From Watersipora subatra (Eukaryota > Bryozoa > Gymnolaemata > Cheilostomatida > Watersiporidae): 64,000 bases of DNA. Made by a program: the position numbers and the translations under genes. Every line of letters starts with the position of its first letter. The first letter of the stretch is position 1. The stretch covers positions 5,312,001 to 5,376,000 of the forward strand of contig NC_088710.1 in assembly GCF_963576615.1 (NCBI RefSeq). Reading direction: 5' to 3'. Shown here piece by piece: positions 40,154-53,080 of this stretch. The notes under the pieces were generated by a model. That model had not been told where the DNA came from and did not search any database. It saw nothing but the letters and a program-made list of their open reading frames with translations.

Positions 40154-41554
40154 ATACCGTAAAACGTCTGATTAAATGCCATGGCGCTCTAGTTCTCAAC
40201 TTTCCTTTTATAGTAACAGTCAATGAGAGACGGCATTCAAATAGAGGCTGGCGTTGTATTTTTCAAACGGCTTGTCAGAATTTCGGAAGATAAATTTAGC
40301 CATTTTACGGGCGAAGCGAATGTCACCTATATTTTACCCTCTCTATCCGATAGAGCAATACTGTACCTTCTGGATGTAAAATATCTGCCGTATCTCAACT
40401 ATAAATATATAATAAATATCAAATATCTCAATATAAATATATTGAGAAACCAAGAAATATCTCTACTAATTGATATCTATTGCTTGCAATTAACATACAA
40501 TTATATTATAGCCTGTTTACTGCTTTGCAAGTTGTTGGAACTATCAATTTTTATTTCATTCTTAATTTGAAAACATGTTTTTACTTTATATCTATATTTA
40601 ATAATGCTGCATAAAAGCCCATTGCACTCATTGATATGTTTGCTACAGTTTGCAGCCAGAATTAACTTTTTATGTGCAATAGAAGAGGAGTTATGAGCGT
40701 CGATCCATTGTAAGCTGTGTTAAGATAACCACAAGGATGCAATTAAATAATATACAATAAATCTGCAAATTTATAAGTTATATAATGATAATCAATCAAT
40801 GTTACAAATATATACTTTGATGAACAATTGACATAAGTCAAACATACTTATATTACGTGCAGAAATGTGAATTAACACTTTTTTTAATATTTGCATCATT
40901 TGCTCAAATTGCCGCATTCTGATAGCTGTTTTTGATGAAACGAACATATTCTGGCTGTCCAATACCTTCCACAATGTCTTCTGACCTCAACTCTTTTTCT
41001 GCACTGCTGAATTAATCAGTATTAGCAACCATACAGTTTTTTGGCAAAGCAAAACTTTTACGCGACGCATTTAGCACAAATACAATGCGTAAAAGTTTTG
41101 CTCTCTGACCTTACCTCACAACCTTTACCCTAAAACTAGTTGTTCATCTACCATCGTAAATATAAGTTGTTTTATATATACATGTACTTCGAAGTATCAA
41201 GACTGCGTTAACCAAGAAACTACTATTAGCCTGAGACAGTTATTAATTATTTATATGGTGTCGCTTTCAAAGCTTTGACAAAAAAAAAACGAAAAACTTT
41301 GAAGTTGGACAACGAGAGAATTAATTGCTATTGATGTAAACGATTCATTATTGATTTGATTTTGTGGACACTTTTTTACTGATCACTTGGTATTATGGGT
41401 TTGTAAAGATCAAAGATAGTCAAAGTGGTGGTCAAATGGAGGTGGCATTCAATTAGAGAGTGGCGCTCTATTCTTCAACCTTTCTCTCAGAGTGGCGGTC
41501 AAATAGAAGTGGCGTTCAAATAGAGGTGGCGTTCAATTAGAGATTTTATGGTAT
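40154..41554. mobile_element. DNA element or paired fragments with ACCGTAAAA-type inverted ends
   Basis: The left end ATACCGTAAAACGTCTGATT and the right end (inverted ATACCATAAAATCTCTAATT) match. Both ends contain tandem GGCGTTCAAATAGAGGTGG-like motifs. No transposase is seen between. No clear target duplication, so two separate insertions are possible. Confidence 0.5.
41049..41102. repeat. Hairpin with 15-bp perfect arms
   Basis: AGCAAAACTTTTACGC and its inverse GCGTAAAAGTTTTGCT around a spacer of about 22 bp. Confidence 0.85.
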
Positions 41555-41736
41555 CTGCTATTGTTTGCATTGGTAAAACGCGTATCATAAAACTATGTTT
41601 GTAATATATTTATGTCTACTGGGTAATAAAAAGAATGCAATTGCTACTAAACACTCTTCAAACGTTTTTACAAACAGTTGATAGCAATACAGCGCCACAG
41701 GCCATTGGCAGCTAAGGTGACTATTATAGACTAGTA

Positions 41737-41940
41737 CCCTGGCGGTCTAGTGTGCTTTGAGAGATTGTCAGGCGTAATAACTATACATACAATTATTTTG
41801 AGCAGTTGCTAGACCGCCAGTCCATCATGCAGAGAGTCATGAATTCGAATTGAGTATTTTTCCAACCTCCAACCGTGGCTTTGGACACACAGACTAACAA
41901 ACATGGCTCATACTATAGAGAAGATTTTTGCAAGTCTAGT
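41737..41940 (+). mobile_element. tRNA-derived SINE (family 1), copy with degraded tRNA part
   Basis: Head ACCCTGGCGGTCTAGTGTGC, then TTGAGAGATTGTCAGGCG. B-box-like GAATTCGAATTGAG, tail ATACTATAGAGAAGATT. Confidence 0.7.
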
Positions 41941-43508
41941 AATGACATGGTGAACATGGATGGTTATAAGGACTTGTTGACTGGCCTAAAAATGTGCGGT
42001 TAGTACAAAGGTACTTGTTAACACTGCATTAGTTTTAAAAATATTAATAACTATTAATTTTTTAAAAATATAATAGTTAATTAATGAGCTAGCTGTTAAC
42101 CAGGGATCAGCACCATGACTATCTATGCTTCTGTGCATGTGGGTCCTCTTTGCTTCTTCTTTTTCTTGTATTTTTACCTGCTATGTAGGTACTTTTTGCC
42201 ATGAAATACAACAAACAAACAAAAAATTTAAACAATAATCTCGAGTATGAAAAACAAACTTTAAAATACAAAAAAGAAAAACTATGAGAAAAAAAGATAA
42301 TGAGATTATTGACTAGCTGTGGTGAGTGTCAAGGTTGGGGCAAAAAATAGGAAGAGTTACGGTCCACGCATATAAGAATATTTTTATACTCTGATGAAAA
42401 CATTGCTTGAACGACCTCAAGATATATACAAAGAGCAGCGTTACTAGTAATAGCTTACTTGCATACTATACTTAGTTAACTTACAATGAAAATCTCTGAT
42501 ATTTTTCTTGATTCTTAGTTTGAGTTTTTGTAGAAAAGCAAACATGCAGTTTAGAGATACTATGTGTGCTAATACACCTTCCAGAGCTCACAATACATTC
42601 AATATATTACCAGCTTTATTGTAATGTCTGTTACTATTTTTATAATGAATGCTCATGGAGAAGCACCGATTTTTAAGTCTCTAGCTGTGCCCCTAGTTAG
42701 GCAAATCTGACATGTCACAGGCAACTATTAAATTTTTAGAAAAGTTGCGTAAATGGAATTTCAAAAATTGCTGTTCGATATGCCTCCGCTTGTTTCTGAT
42801 TTTCATTTTTACTAAAGTTTTGGTGACAGGAAACTCAGTTTTCCAATTATGATTATGAACAAAAACAAACATTCAGCTTTTACAAAAACTGAAAAATAAA
42901 AGCATGCACAACCTCACGTATGCGGTGTGGTGGTACATCTGTTTGACATGTCTCAAATAGCCAGAAGGTTCCAAAAGCTCCAAAATATTTCCTTGAGTTG
43001 GCACAAGTCTATGTAACAACGGTGTTATTGCTGCTACGTTTTTAAGCTAAAAATTTTCCAAGTAGGTAAGGGAAAAAATTAACTTTAAAAGAAAGTTGGT
43101 TATTGAAGGCTATTCTGTGTTGATAGATTATTTTTGTAATTTTTGGCACTTTGCTTACTATGATGTCATAGAAAAGGATGATTTCTTTGTCATGAACCGA
43201 AGCAGCACTGTGATTTGCTCTTTAGTTCCTGCTGCTCTGTTGTTAGCAGATTTATTAAAGTTTGATTGGCTATACCAAACCTTTGCTCGTATTATGCAAT
43301 AAAGGCAGCAAGTCAGTTTACACGCATCATGTTTAAATTTTAAACTAACTGTTCTTGCAGATGTAATCTTTAAATAACAGGAAGCCCTCTCCTGAAAAAC
43401 ATTCCCAAAGGAGTGTTAGTTTTCGACTTTGCTATTCAGGCCCGTATTCCCTGAGGCGGCTGGCTGGCTGAGCCGTCCCAACTTTTTAGGATTTTTCTGC
43501 GGCTAAGT

Positions 43509-43580
43509 ACAGTCAAACTCGGATAACTTGCCCTCAGATAAAATGTAACATTTCATCTCGAACACGAGGTTAACTCAAAC
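43509..43580. mobile_element. Possible pogo/Tigger-type terminus
   Basis: CAGTCAAACTCGGATAACTT preceded by TA resembles pogo-family ends (CAGT..AAACTCG). GAACACGAGGTTAACTC follows. The matching opposite end was not found, so this is a fragment at best. Confidence 0.35.
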
Positions 43581-43910
43581 GGATTTGTTTGGTATGTTCC
43601 CACGCAAAAATAAATTGCTTCAGATAAATCGACCTCAACATAATTTACTCGAACAGTTATTTGCCCAACGGCTATGGAGACAGTTTTTATCGCTGTAGAA
43701 TATCACTTTATTCCAAGCCATAGTGACAAACATCAACTTTTAGTAGTTCTTAGGTGTCATTATTATCATCATCAGCGGCAAAATATTCTTGTTAACGACT
43801 TTTATAAAGGTTTGCAAAAGGTCAAGTTTTACCAAACATCCGCTTGGCCATGTCCCATCAAAAGCGTAAAAACCTCCAGACAAACTTAAAATAAAATCGG
43901 AAAAATTTAT

Positions 43911-44085
43911 CTTTGTTAAAACGCTCAAAAGAAAAAGATGTCTTTTTTCTGACTGTTTTAACTGCGATCAAGTTTTGCCTATTCTAATCTAAAAACGTCC
44001 CGGCAGTCACATCACCTAAAACAAAACGAATCTCAAAAAATAGAAAAATGTTGATACTTTCCGATAAAATCTTTTAAAACTTCAC
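43911..44085. mobile_element. Fragment of the TTAA-type MITE, copy 5
   Basis: Short left-arm remnant (GTTAAAACGCTCAAAAGAAA) joined to a right arm containing GCGATCAAGTTTTG and TACTTTCCGATAAAATC. The centre is deleted. Confidence 0.65.
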
Positions 44086-45037
44086 ACGAGAGGCTCGGCT
44101 GAGGCCCTACACAAAAGAAACCTGTTGGGGGCTTACACCGCCCCCTTCACACCCCCAGGTGTTCATAACTAGTCGTCTAACATTAACCACCCCAACTTGC
44201 AACCAATGAATACAGGCCTGTTGCTATTATCCAAACTGACTTTTAATTACAAACTATATACAATTCATGTTGCTGTCTGGTTATACCTGTGGTGACGCCA
44301 CAGGTGTGTATGAAGCATAAGGTGTTGCCTTGGTTTGTGTCTAGCTACCATTTGATTGATTAATTTTGTTAAACATTTGGTTAAGCAGCAGCCAATGTGG
44401 AGCTTGTACTACCACTTACTACAGTGGACCTTTTGAAGTACGGTCGATCTTCGGCATGTGATTTTGATTTGCTCTAGTGTTGGCATCGTGGGGCAAAAAT
44501 TTATTAATCTGGAAACCTAGAAACCCATAATAATTATTTAATGTAGACACCCCATATAAAAATTGTCAAAATTTTATATTTGGCTGTACATACTAAAAAT
44601 TAGTAACAAAATGGTATGTTAATATATGAGCATTTTAGATGCATTGAATAGGTTGCCATATGACCTAGCCTATAGAACTGAGAACAATTTTTAATGAGAT
44701 AAAAAAACCTGTCATTGCAAAAATTAGCTTTTAGCTGACACTTACTAGGTAGAATGACTGAAAACAGTAATAAAAATTTAAATCTTTCAACAACTTTATA
44801 CCCTGTGAATATAATACAGAAAAATGGTAAATATTTTTCAAAATGTTGAGGAACCAATGCTATGAATGTAGCCTCACTATCTGATCCCATAAAAAGCCTT
44901 GAGGCAAGCACCAATTCGTATATATGGGTCTTCAGAGGATTATGAGTAACTGAAACCTCCTTTTAATGCATTTTCAATGCATTGAAATGGCCCACTTGAG
45001 CATCCTTTAGGCATCAGCCAGTATCGTGATAGCTGAT

Positions 45038-45722
45038 ATTCACTATGTTTCCATGATGCGCAGTGCTTCGGAGTTGCGCTATCTCCGAATCATGGAAACG
45101 GCGTCTTCGCACTGAAATCACTGCGCACTGATCAGTGCGAAGCCAGTGCAAATTCGCAGCAAAGAAACAGCGACTGCGCAGTGGCTGCGCATAGCTCTCA
45201 TGCCGTGGATACGGATTCTTCGAAGGCCATAAACTAGTACAAAGGTTGTCCTGCTAATCTTGTTTTTTTATTCTTCCGATCTTCTTTCACTTAAATTTAA
45301 TTATGGTCTGCATTCACGAGGATGATGAGGTGATTACTTTCCTGGACTTTGTTATCGATGCCAACACATTTCGAAAAATAGGTGGCAAGTCCTAAATTAA
45401 CGTATAAATAATATATTACTTAAAAATACTTATTAAAAATATATTACTTTGTAAAAAGTGTGTTAGGTTTGTAAAACCTTGTGAATGTGTATTGTAAATA
45501 AAAGTATAATGACGACAGAATCATAAAAAGACCGTTTATGACGTTCGGTATCCGTGATCGATTCTATTTCTCCATCAGGCGATTCGATTTATACAATTTC
45601 TCTTCTCTGGCTAATTTGCTGAAATTCTGAAAACCACTGCGCAGCATGGAAACGTACAATCCCCTCGACTTCGGAGGGGGGGCTGCTTCGCAGTACTGCG
45701 CACCATGGAAACATAGTGAATG
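45038..45722. mobile_element. Non-autonomous TIR element with GTTTCCATG ends
   Basis: The left end ATTCACTATGTTTCCATG is the inverse of the right end CATGGAAACATAGTGAAT. CATGGAAACG and GCGCAGT motifs recur inside both ends. It is about 685 bp and contains a short ORF remnant at 45303. No clean target duplication was found. Confidence 0.7.
45303..45401 (+). pseudogene. Short ORF remnant inside the GTTTCCATG element
   Basis: ATG followed by VCIHEDDEVITFLDFVIDA and NTFRKIGGKS, then TAA. It reads like the N-terminus of a transposase cut off by internal deletion. I do not recognise the family; it could also be a chance ORF. Confidence 0.3.
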
Positions 45723-47865
45723 TAGCCACGTTAGAATTTTGTCGAGTCTCAGCAACGCTGGTGCTTTATTGAATAACACTGTTATCATCTGATGCAATGC
45801 TCGTGACCTTCCACAAGTACTCTTTGCTCTGAATTTCAAACGACCTGTCAAGTTCGCTTTGTGTTCAATGTTGTTATCTAGCCAAAACAGCTGACACAGG
45901 TGACTGGTTAAAAACAGGCTGAAGAGGTTGTTGCCACCCTGCCTTTCTCACATTTATGGAGTTTTAGAGTGCCTAGAAAACTAATTGAGCCAATAGCGAG
46001 TAACTATTAAAAGTTTAAAAATATTTTGCTTTTTGCTCGTATCAAACTTGAATATTTAGATAAAGCTTGATTGGGATTTTTACAAATAGACAAAAGTTTC
46101 TGTTATTAATCAGTCTGCTATCGAAACTTTGGTCTATAAAGGCTTTGGTTATTTGAAGGTGAAGAATAGTCTATGCTGAGCTCATGTTGAAACCCTTCAC
46201 TGCTGGAGGCAGAGTTTTCCCTTTCTTATCTCTTCCTGTTCACATTCATCGTGTAACGCTGTTGAACTTCTGATATAGATGGTATATAGCAAAATTAGTT
46301 TGAACCATTTTTTATGTTGAATATAAAAATTTATTAGCTAAAATACAATTAGTTCAATTTTATTGAAACCATCCGTTTAAAAAAATACAGCAAGAACTTC
46401 TGTAGCGATCCTGGCTTGTGCAACCACGGACTCATCACGGCTACCGAACATCAAAACCTTTAAACATCAGCTTATGAGGTAAGCATTTGTGGAACCTTAT
46501 TTACCTCTTTTTTTACTAAACTTTCATGTTTCAAAGATGCATAGAAATACACGAAATGTTGAAAGATTGAATTGAAAAAATGAAGAAACAGAAATCTCTC
46601 ATCTAGAATTATCAATCGCCTGTTTGTGTTGAGGACTGTATGCTTTAATTCCTACTAGGGTACTCACATCAGCTTGCTGTAGTAAAAATGTAAACCAAAT
46701 TTAATTTTAGATTAAAGCATCACATTGGAAAGTTGTCAATAGTAGAATTTAAAATGTAAATAAATTCAAAAAGGAGTCGTTGACAATCGAATTGTATATT
46801 TATTTTATAGTACGATTGAAAATTTTAATGTAAATAAAAAGTAACTAATAAACAAATTAAAACTTTGCTAGTTTAATAATTAAGTAAATTGTGCTCAGCA
46901 GTTTTTAGTTTGTAAACTTCTGTTTGTTTTGTCAGGAAAATCCGGGAGAGCTTATACAATTTGTTCACTTTTCTACAAATGTGCAATTTCAACTGGATCA
47001 ATTAAGAGCCTTTAGTGTTTTCATAGATATGCACCGTGAGTGCCTTCCCACGTTTCAAGTTTACACCATCTGATAGGTTTGACACGTTGCATTGAAAACT
47101 TGGACAAATTTATGTAAGATTTGGAACAAGCACAACTTGTAAAGTAAAACCATTTCATGTTGCTATCAATAGTGACTATAACAATTAATGAAATACTATA
47201 GTTAAGAGTATGCTAACAAAAATGTTCTGGATTATGGCAGGGCTCATTCTATATTAGGATTCCCATGTATCAAAATATGCTAAAAAATTCAATTTGTCTC
47301 CTAGCCAGACGGAACCAAAATGGAGGTTCAAAGATAATACATGCGCCAGAGCAAAACGTGCTGAGCAAGAAAGATATAATTTGAAAAAAGAGAACAAGCT
47401 GTTTTACAGCCAAATTCTTTCAGAAAGGGCTGAGTTTGTTGCCTGTATCTAGTCTATATATTAGCTGGTAATTCAAAATAATACTGAAATCTTGATTGGC
47501 TGATGAATTGTGAGAACTCGTCATTGTCAGCCAAGTAAAAATCTCGATTGGCCTACAGATTGAACTTCTTAAATTTGCAAATGATTGTTTTGTCATGACA
47601 TCATAGCAGACCAAGCTAACAGCTTCACCATTTCAGTTTGACTCACATCGCTGTAGTATAATTCTGTGTCACAATGTGCATTGGGAAAACAACCATTGGG
47701 AAAACCAAACGTATTTGTGGTCGTAATATATATCAGTAGAGTAGAACTGTCAAAAAGCTGCCTTGCGATGCAAATTGATTGTCACAAAAACTACTAGCTG
47801 TTTTTGACTAGCTTGACAGCACAGAGGAGAGTTAATAGAGGCCTTAGGCATAGTTCAATACTTGC

Positions 47866-47998
47866 CTCCGGGAGGAGTCTTTTCAATAGGATAAAGAAAC
47901 CAACGCTTTTGCCCAAAGACGACCCCATTCCATGCTGGCATGTGTTTGTGCCATGTAGCCCCTGTACCAGAAGGTCCAACAAAGAGTATAGGATCACC
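47866..47998 (-). CDS. Exon 3 of JmjC-domain protein gene: metal-site core
   Basis: A 133-nt exon coding residues 164-207 plus one base. The acceptor is CTAAATTTCAG and the frame starts at phase 0. It carries the diagnostic JmjC core: 'FVGPSGTGATWHKHMPAWN' (169-187) then 'FGQKRWFLYP' (191-200) and 'EKTPPGG'. H180 and H182 sit at the first two metal-ligand positions, so the usual HxD/E appears as HxH, as I recall for JMJD8-type proteins. K194 in 'KRW' is at the place where family members bind the 2-oxoglutarate carboxylate. The donor is CCCGGAG followed by GCAAGT, a GC-type donor with otherwise ideal consensus. The exon ends in phase 1, which matches exon 4. Its function as an Fe/2-oxoglutarate oxygenase is inferred from the family. 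Confidence 0.88.
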
Positions 47999-49312
47999 CT
48001 GAAATTTAGATACAGCGCACAACTTACATTGGCCACTACACATGGTACACTTAGCCTAAACTCAGGCTACAGTCATATGCTAATATACATAAGCATTTGG
48101 CTATGGTAGCATTTAGAACGCAGTGACATGCTAGTGACATGTTTGAACTCCAGTTAAGGTTGTTGCTACAGTGTCAAAACAAGGTCCTTTCGAACAATTG
48201 ATAGGTGTATTTGTTATATCGGTGTGCCTACCTTCTCTTAAAGGTTTATGTCCACAGCATGAGGCTGTGAATAGTATCCTACTCTTGCAGTCACCACCTG
48301 CAGCTAACAGCGCTACCTACCTACTACCTACTGGGACCATAGGTTATAACTATAGCCTGGGTACGGCTGCCGCAAGCGCTTGTAGCTCATATAAGAGCCA
48401 GCCTTTAGCTAATTTTTAAATGCTGGCTTGTTAAATATAGTAGATAGATTACATAATCATCCAATGTACATATGCTGCTAATGAATGTAAACATGTTGCA
48501 AATTAATCATTTCAAAAGACGATGAATGAATTTGTAGAAATTATCACACATTCATATAGAATCTATAACGCTACGTGAAAAACTTGTAAATATTTTAATG
48601 TCACTTGTTACTGACCTTGACCTAAGACCGTTACTTTAGATTATATTTGTTAGAGCTCACGTAATTAGCTGTGATTTAAATCATTCTGTAGCTAGTGACA
48701 CAAAGTAATGAAAATTAATATTCTACTAACTTCCCTAACTATTAAAATAAACTCAAATGAAAAACATAGCTGGCGGCTCAGTAAGCGTTTAGGTGCAAAT
48801 GAAAAACATAGTTGACAACCCCGTATGTCTTTAGGTGCAAAGCTAAAATAACAAAACACCTCTGAATATATTCGAGGTAAACCAGTAAGCCAATGAGGAA
48901 GCCAATGATTGTTGCTGTATTAACTAGACTTTGAAACCTACTTCCCAAAGTATTATTCAGGCAGTTTATTTCTATATATAGGCACCTATTTAAATAATTT
49001 TTCAATAACTCATCATTCCTAACATAAGTGCAGCTTGATACAGGCTGTCCAATATCAAATATTTTTATATGGCGTCATATCAGAATCATTCGAACCTGTT
49101 GAAAAACTTGAGGTGCAAAAATTCTAAAAATTTATTTATTAGTATTAGATGAATGGCTGTAAATATTGCTCAAGACGGCTGAAACACTGCTTTGAGAATG
49201 GCTGTGTGTGAGAGTGAAAGGAGGTTGCCGCGAGCTGCCTATTCTCACTTCATATACGAGAAAGCTATATTATTGATTACAATGGCGTTATGATGATTAC
49301 TCTAACTCATAC
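47999..49312 (-). other. Intron 2 of JmjC gene (1.3 kb)
   Basis: Bounded by GTATGAGT and CTAAATTTCAG. It contains a plus-strand open stretch at 48291-48419 preceded by an acceptor-like string, which I do not regard as a gene. No other feature seen. Confidence 0.75.
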
Positions 49313-49376
49313 CTCTTCGAAGAGGAATTCAGGCACTCTGACTGTTGATGGCAGAGATGAGTTATAGTAGAAGTTC
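49313..49376 (-). CDS. Exon 2 of JmjC-domain protein gene
   Basis: A 64-nt exon coding residues 143-163, after one base that completes codon 142 (AC+G, Thr). The acceptor is TTTATTTGATAG and the donor is GAAGAG followed by GTATGAGT. The joined reading 'SGDFTNFYYNSS' followed by 'VPEFLF' fits the usual JmjC stretch of an aromatic-rich 'D-x-NFF' followed by 'VP-x-F' just before the metal-binding strand. The exon is too short to find by ORF length; strand, frame and both splice sites agree with exons 1 and 3. It contains an NSS sequon at residue 147. Confidence 0.8.
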
Positions 49377-50092
49377 CTATCAAATAAATATCTAAAACAA
49401 ACAGAATTATAATATTTAATAACATCGACATAAACAAGAAAATATGTTTTTCACAATCTCGATTACCTCCGCAGCATAAACATCATGACGCATTGGAGTC
49501 ACTGCTCATGTGGGGCAGCGGATGTTGAGATATGCTAGTGGAGTTGTCTACACATTTGATGCAGATATAATAATTTTATTTAACTACTCGGGTATTTACT
49601 AACATCAGTTTCAAAAAGACTGAGTAGAAGGACCACAGACTATATTTAATAAATGCTGAATAGTTGTGTTGAGATTCAGTGAATAGCCTTAGGCTCTACG
49701 AGGCATCTAAGCTAAGGTTTGCTATTTGCCCAACCTGATTAAGTTAAGATGGAGGTTTATTGCTTGGCCTAGAAGTTGAAACTTTGCAGCTACTAACAGT
49801 GTTGTCCTAAAATGAACATAAAACTGCTAAAAATAGAAACAAGCTTGAATGCAGTTGCCAACAAGGGCTAACTGTATCACAGTTGCCCTTTAAAAAGCTG
49901 TAAGAACTGTCATGCCAAGCAAGGCAAAAGGTCAATAAATCACGCACAGCGAGTATCTCTGTTGGCCCAAAAGCCAAAGGAGCAGCAGTTTATACCACCC
50001 ACACGTTGGGAGGACAGCAAATACGAGCTAGTGAGGAGAAACTAAAGCCTGATGCAGACTGGAGAAGTTTGTGGGAATTTGTTGGTGCTGAC

Positions 50093-50124
50093 GCTGACGG
50101 TGTATGCTCCTGTACACCGTCAGC
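50093..50124. repeat. Perfect 12-bp hairpin
   Basis: GCTGACGGTGTA and its inverse TACACCGTCAGC around a short loop, in AT-rich intron sequence. Confidence 0.8.
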
Positions 50125-52520
50125 CAGCGTACATATAAGGTGTGCTTAAAATAATTTCTAGCTGATCATCTAAGATTATGTTTAGATCAAAAGCTGAGAC
50201 CAGACCACACTAACAGAAAGTAGTTCAAGCAGTAAAACCTTGAATGCTCTGAAATATTTACTATAATAAGAGCCATCCTCTTCCGTCTACCTTTCCAAAG
50301 TCACACTTTTAGGTTAAAAGATCGTTTTCATTTCGACAAAATTTAAACCATGACTTCTGGTTTAGTAGACAAGCATTCCTCCACTTGCGCCACTGAACTA
50401 AAGAACAGCTGTGCAGAAATATTGCGTGTGACCTAGTAATTACGGTTCTCACGGCGCATCTGACTGTCAGCGCGCTCGTATTAATAATATAAATACTAAA
50501 AATAATTTGAATAGCAATATTTTTAAGCATAAAATGAACATTTAAGCATTTATATTACAACCGTCATAATAAAAACTTATTTCTGTGAGTTCCAAGAAAA
50601 AATGATTGCATTAGGATTTGACATCGCCAATGTGCTTGACAAAGAGTGAGCTGCATTGCATGACACTAGTACGAGCATTACGTAATGCATCTTAGTTTGC
50701 CTCCAGTGCCCTTCAGTCAGAGAGTGAAAGTTATGGTATATTGAAATAATTTACAAAATTTCAAAAGTTGGAACAGTAATTAAACTTTATTATACGATGT
50801 CTTGTAGCAGCATAGCTTTCCAGCTAAGCAGTCACGAGTCTGATGCCTGCTGCTGCTTGCTGCCAATTTGAGAAGTCTTTAAAATTAGGAGAGTCTGTTG
50901 AATGCTTTCAAATAAAACATTTGTGCTGAAAGGTTTCTCAGTGAAGAGAGAGGTGAGGAATGATGCCTACGTAGTGGACCAAAATCTGTGTGAATATTGT
51001 CTGGAGCAACGTATTTATAATAATATATGAGAGTGATGAGAGGTGGCAGAAAGAAGTTTCAAACAGAACTTTGTGCTAATAAATGCAATTGTCAAAATAA
51101 ATATTGATTCACAGAAACACATAAATTCTCATCAAAAATGGCTGAAACTTATATATAAATTTAACCTCTTCTTATCATGTTAATATAGACACGAATGATA
51201 TAGTGATTTTAACCTCAGGAAGTAGAATACAAAATATAAATCTATCTAAGAAATGAGAATTTTATAAAGCCATTTTAGATTTTTATGCATTTTTATGCAT
51301 TTTTAGAATGCTGCCAACTGCAAATTTTCATTGCTGCCTATTCAATTTTTTATACAAGTACAGCAAAAAATACAAGATAAGATTTTTTCTTACTTCCAAC
51401 AAAATTATAACTGAGGGATTCTCTATGCTACTTATGCAAGTTTTAAACAATTTTGGCAAAAGAAATTCACTTAAAATTAAACTATGCAAATTTCACCATA
51501 ATAGCAATAGTGATATCATATTACTTGCATTGGTAGACAGCAACAAATAAATTTCTTTGCAGAATTGGGCGGCAACAATACATCCATAATTAAATTAGCA
51601 ATAAGGCTTGTTTTTGTCATATTAGGCGATGTTAAACGAAGCTCTCTACAACTCTCCAAGAAAGAGATGAAGGGATAATAATTCCCGCAGCTCCCACTTT
51701 TTCATTTAGTTTATTAGAAATATGGCTATTAAACTATGTAGGTAATAGTTCACACTTATAGCTGACCCATGTTGCTGCTCGAGTAAAAATGTACCAAATT
51801 GTTATAACTTATTGAGAAAACGGACTACTTGTGATTAAAACGAGCTGCTCGTCCTCTACTCCGTTTTCCAAAATTTACAGAGTTTTCTGTTGTCAAAGCA
51901 TCTTTAACCCCAGAGTTGACAAGCAGGCTTAACATTTATTGGGATGATGGTCTAAGTTTTGGCGTTCCTTGAAAGGCTAATAATAGTGAGTGTTGATTAG
52001 AGAGAAGTTCACTCAAAGTGGCAGCGTGCGATGCTATAACAAGGCACTATTTGTTGCCCAAGAGATGTCGATTCACGCTCATACCGGCAGCTACAAGTAT
52101 GCCCTGTGCGCTGACATAGAGCGAGTAATTCATATCTCTTATCAATGAATAAGGCAGCTCATCGGAAGTTTTGGTTGCAAAAGTGGTCAGTTCCAACAAT
52201 TGGGTTGTTCATGGAATTTTACATAAACACTAGATGTATAGGCCGACAAGCGGGGCAGTGTGCTAAACTGTTAGCTGCCTTCTAGTACAACAACGGCAGC
52301 GTTGTTCTAAAAATAGAGTACTTTCATTAAATAGCTTTCTCTGCCTCTCCATACCTAGCACTACAGCAGTATCGAAACTACTTGTCAGCTAAGGCGCTGT
52401 TTATTGGCAGCGAGGTTACTACCCTGTTGAAATTCCTAACAAGTGTTTGTAGCATGGCGAAACTAAAAAAAATGCTACGAGCAATCGTCAGATCTCTAGA
52501 GCATATTTGATGGCTTAGAG

Positions 52521-52534
52521 CAGTGCTGCCCAAC
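52521..52534 (+). repeat. Left terminal inverted repeat of hAT element
   Basis: CAGTGCTGCCCAAC, an exact inverse of 55329-55342. It is preceded directly by the GCTTAGAG duplication at 52513-52520. Confidence 0.95.
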
Positions 52535-52838
52535 GTCCGGCCCGCGGGCCGGATCCGGCCCATGAAGCCTTAGAATCCGGCCCGTGCGTCAGTCTTTAAC
52601 TTATTCCTGTTATTAACGCAGAAGCTTACAACTGTTATTTTTCTTCGAAGATGATTGGCTACTAATCAATAGTTTTCAGTTTGAAGAATTCAGTAGCGTT
52701 AGGTCAAAAATTAGTGTCTTTGCTGACATTGAAAAATTGATAAAAAGTGAAGTATCACAGCGTGTACGATTGATTGATTCGATCGTCGAATCAAAAGCCT
52801 CAGGGCGCTCACCTCAGCTGGTTGAAGAAGGACTGCTG

Positions 52839-52912
52839 GGAAATTACCATAGATATTTCAATAGAAAACGCTGAACTTTTTACCGCTTATTGAAATATCT
52901 ATGGTATTTTCC
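52839..52912. repeat. Long hairpin in the hAT 5' untranslated region
   Basis: Arms of about 25 bp (52839-52863 and 52888-52912) are inverse copies with one mismatch, centred on TACCATAGATATTTCAATA, around a loop of about 24 bp. It lies between the left terminus and the transposase start. It may be a subterminal structure or a nested foldback. Confidence 0.8.
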
Positions 52913-53080
52913 ACCGAGGCGCGCACGCCTTATTGACTTTCCGCATCAATAAAACTGGCTTTTGAGGTGATTCAATTTCAAATATACTCCAGCACAACCT
53001 TTGATAAGGAAGCCTTCTTATACCGATGAGCAAATTACAGTAGTTTCTTTTTCACAATAAATTTCAAATTTTGTTCATCC

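Larger units (their letters stand above)
35521..47865 (-). other. Intron 3 of JmjC gene, GC-AG type (12.3 kb)
   Basis: Starts GCAAGT and ends TTGCTTTTAG. It holds MITE copies (35783-36482, 43911-44085), an inverted-terminus element (40154-41554), a SINE copy (41737-41940), a pogo-like end (43509) and a GTTTCCATG-tipped TIR element (45038-45722). The stretches 36490-40150, 42000-43500 and 45730-47850 show no supported gene. Confidence 0.75.

Noticed and set aside
46398..46482. Plus-strand segment between CTTCTGTAG and GTAAGC
   Set aside because: Exon-like signals, but only short frames and no neighbours.
48291..48419. Plus-strand last-exon candidate ending GYNYSLGTAAASACSSYKSQ-like
   Set aside because: It has a good acceptor (CTACTCTTGCAG) and an open frame, but lies inside a 1.3-kb intron of the opposite-strand gene with no partner exon.
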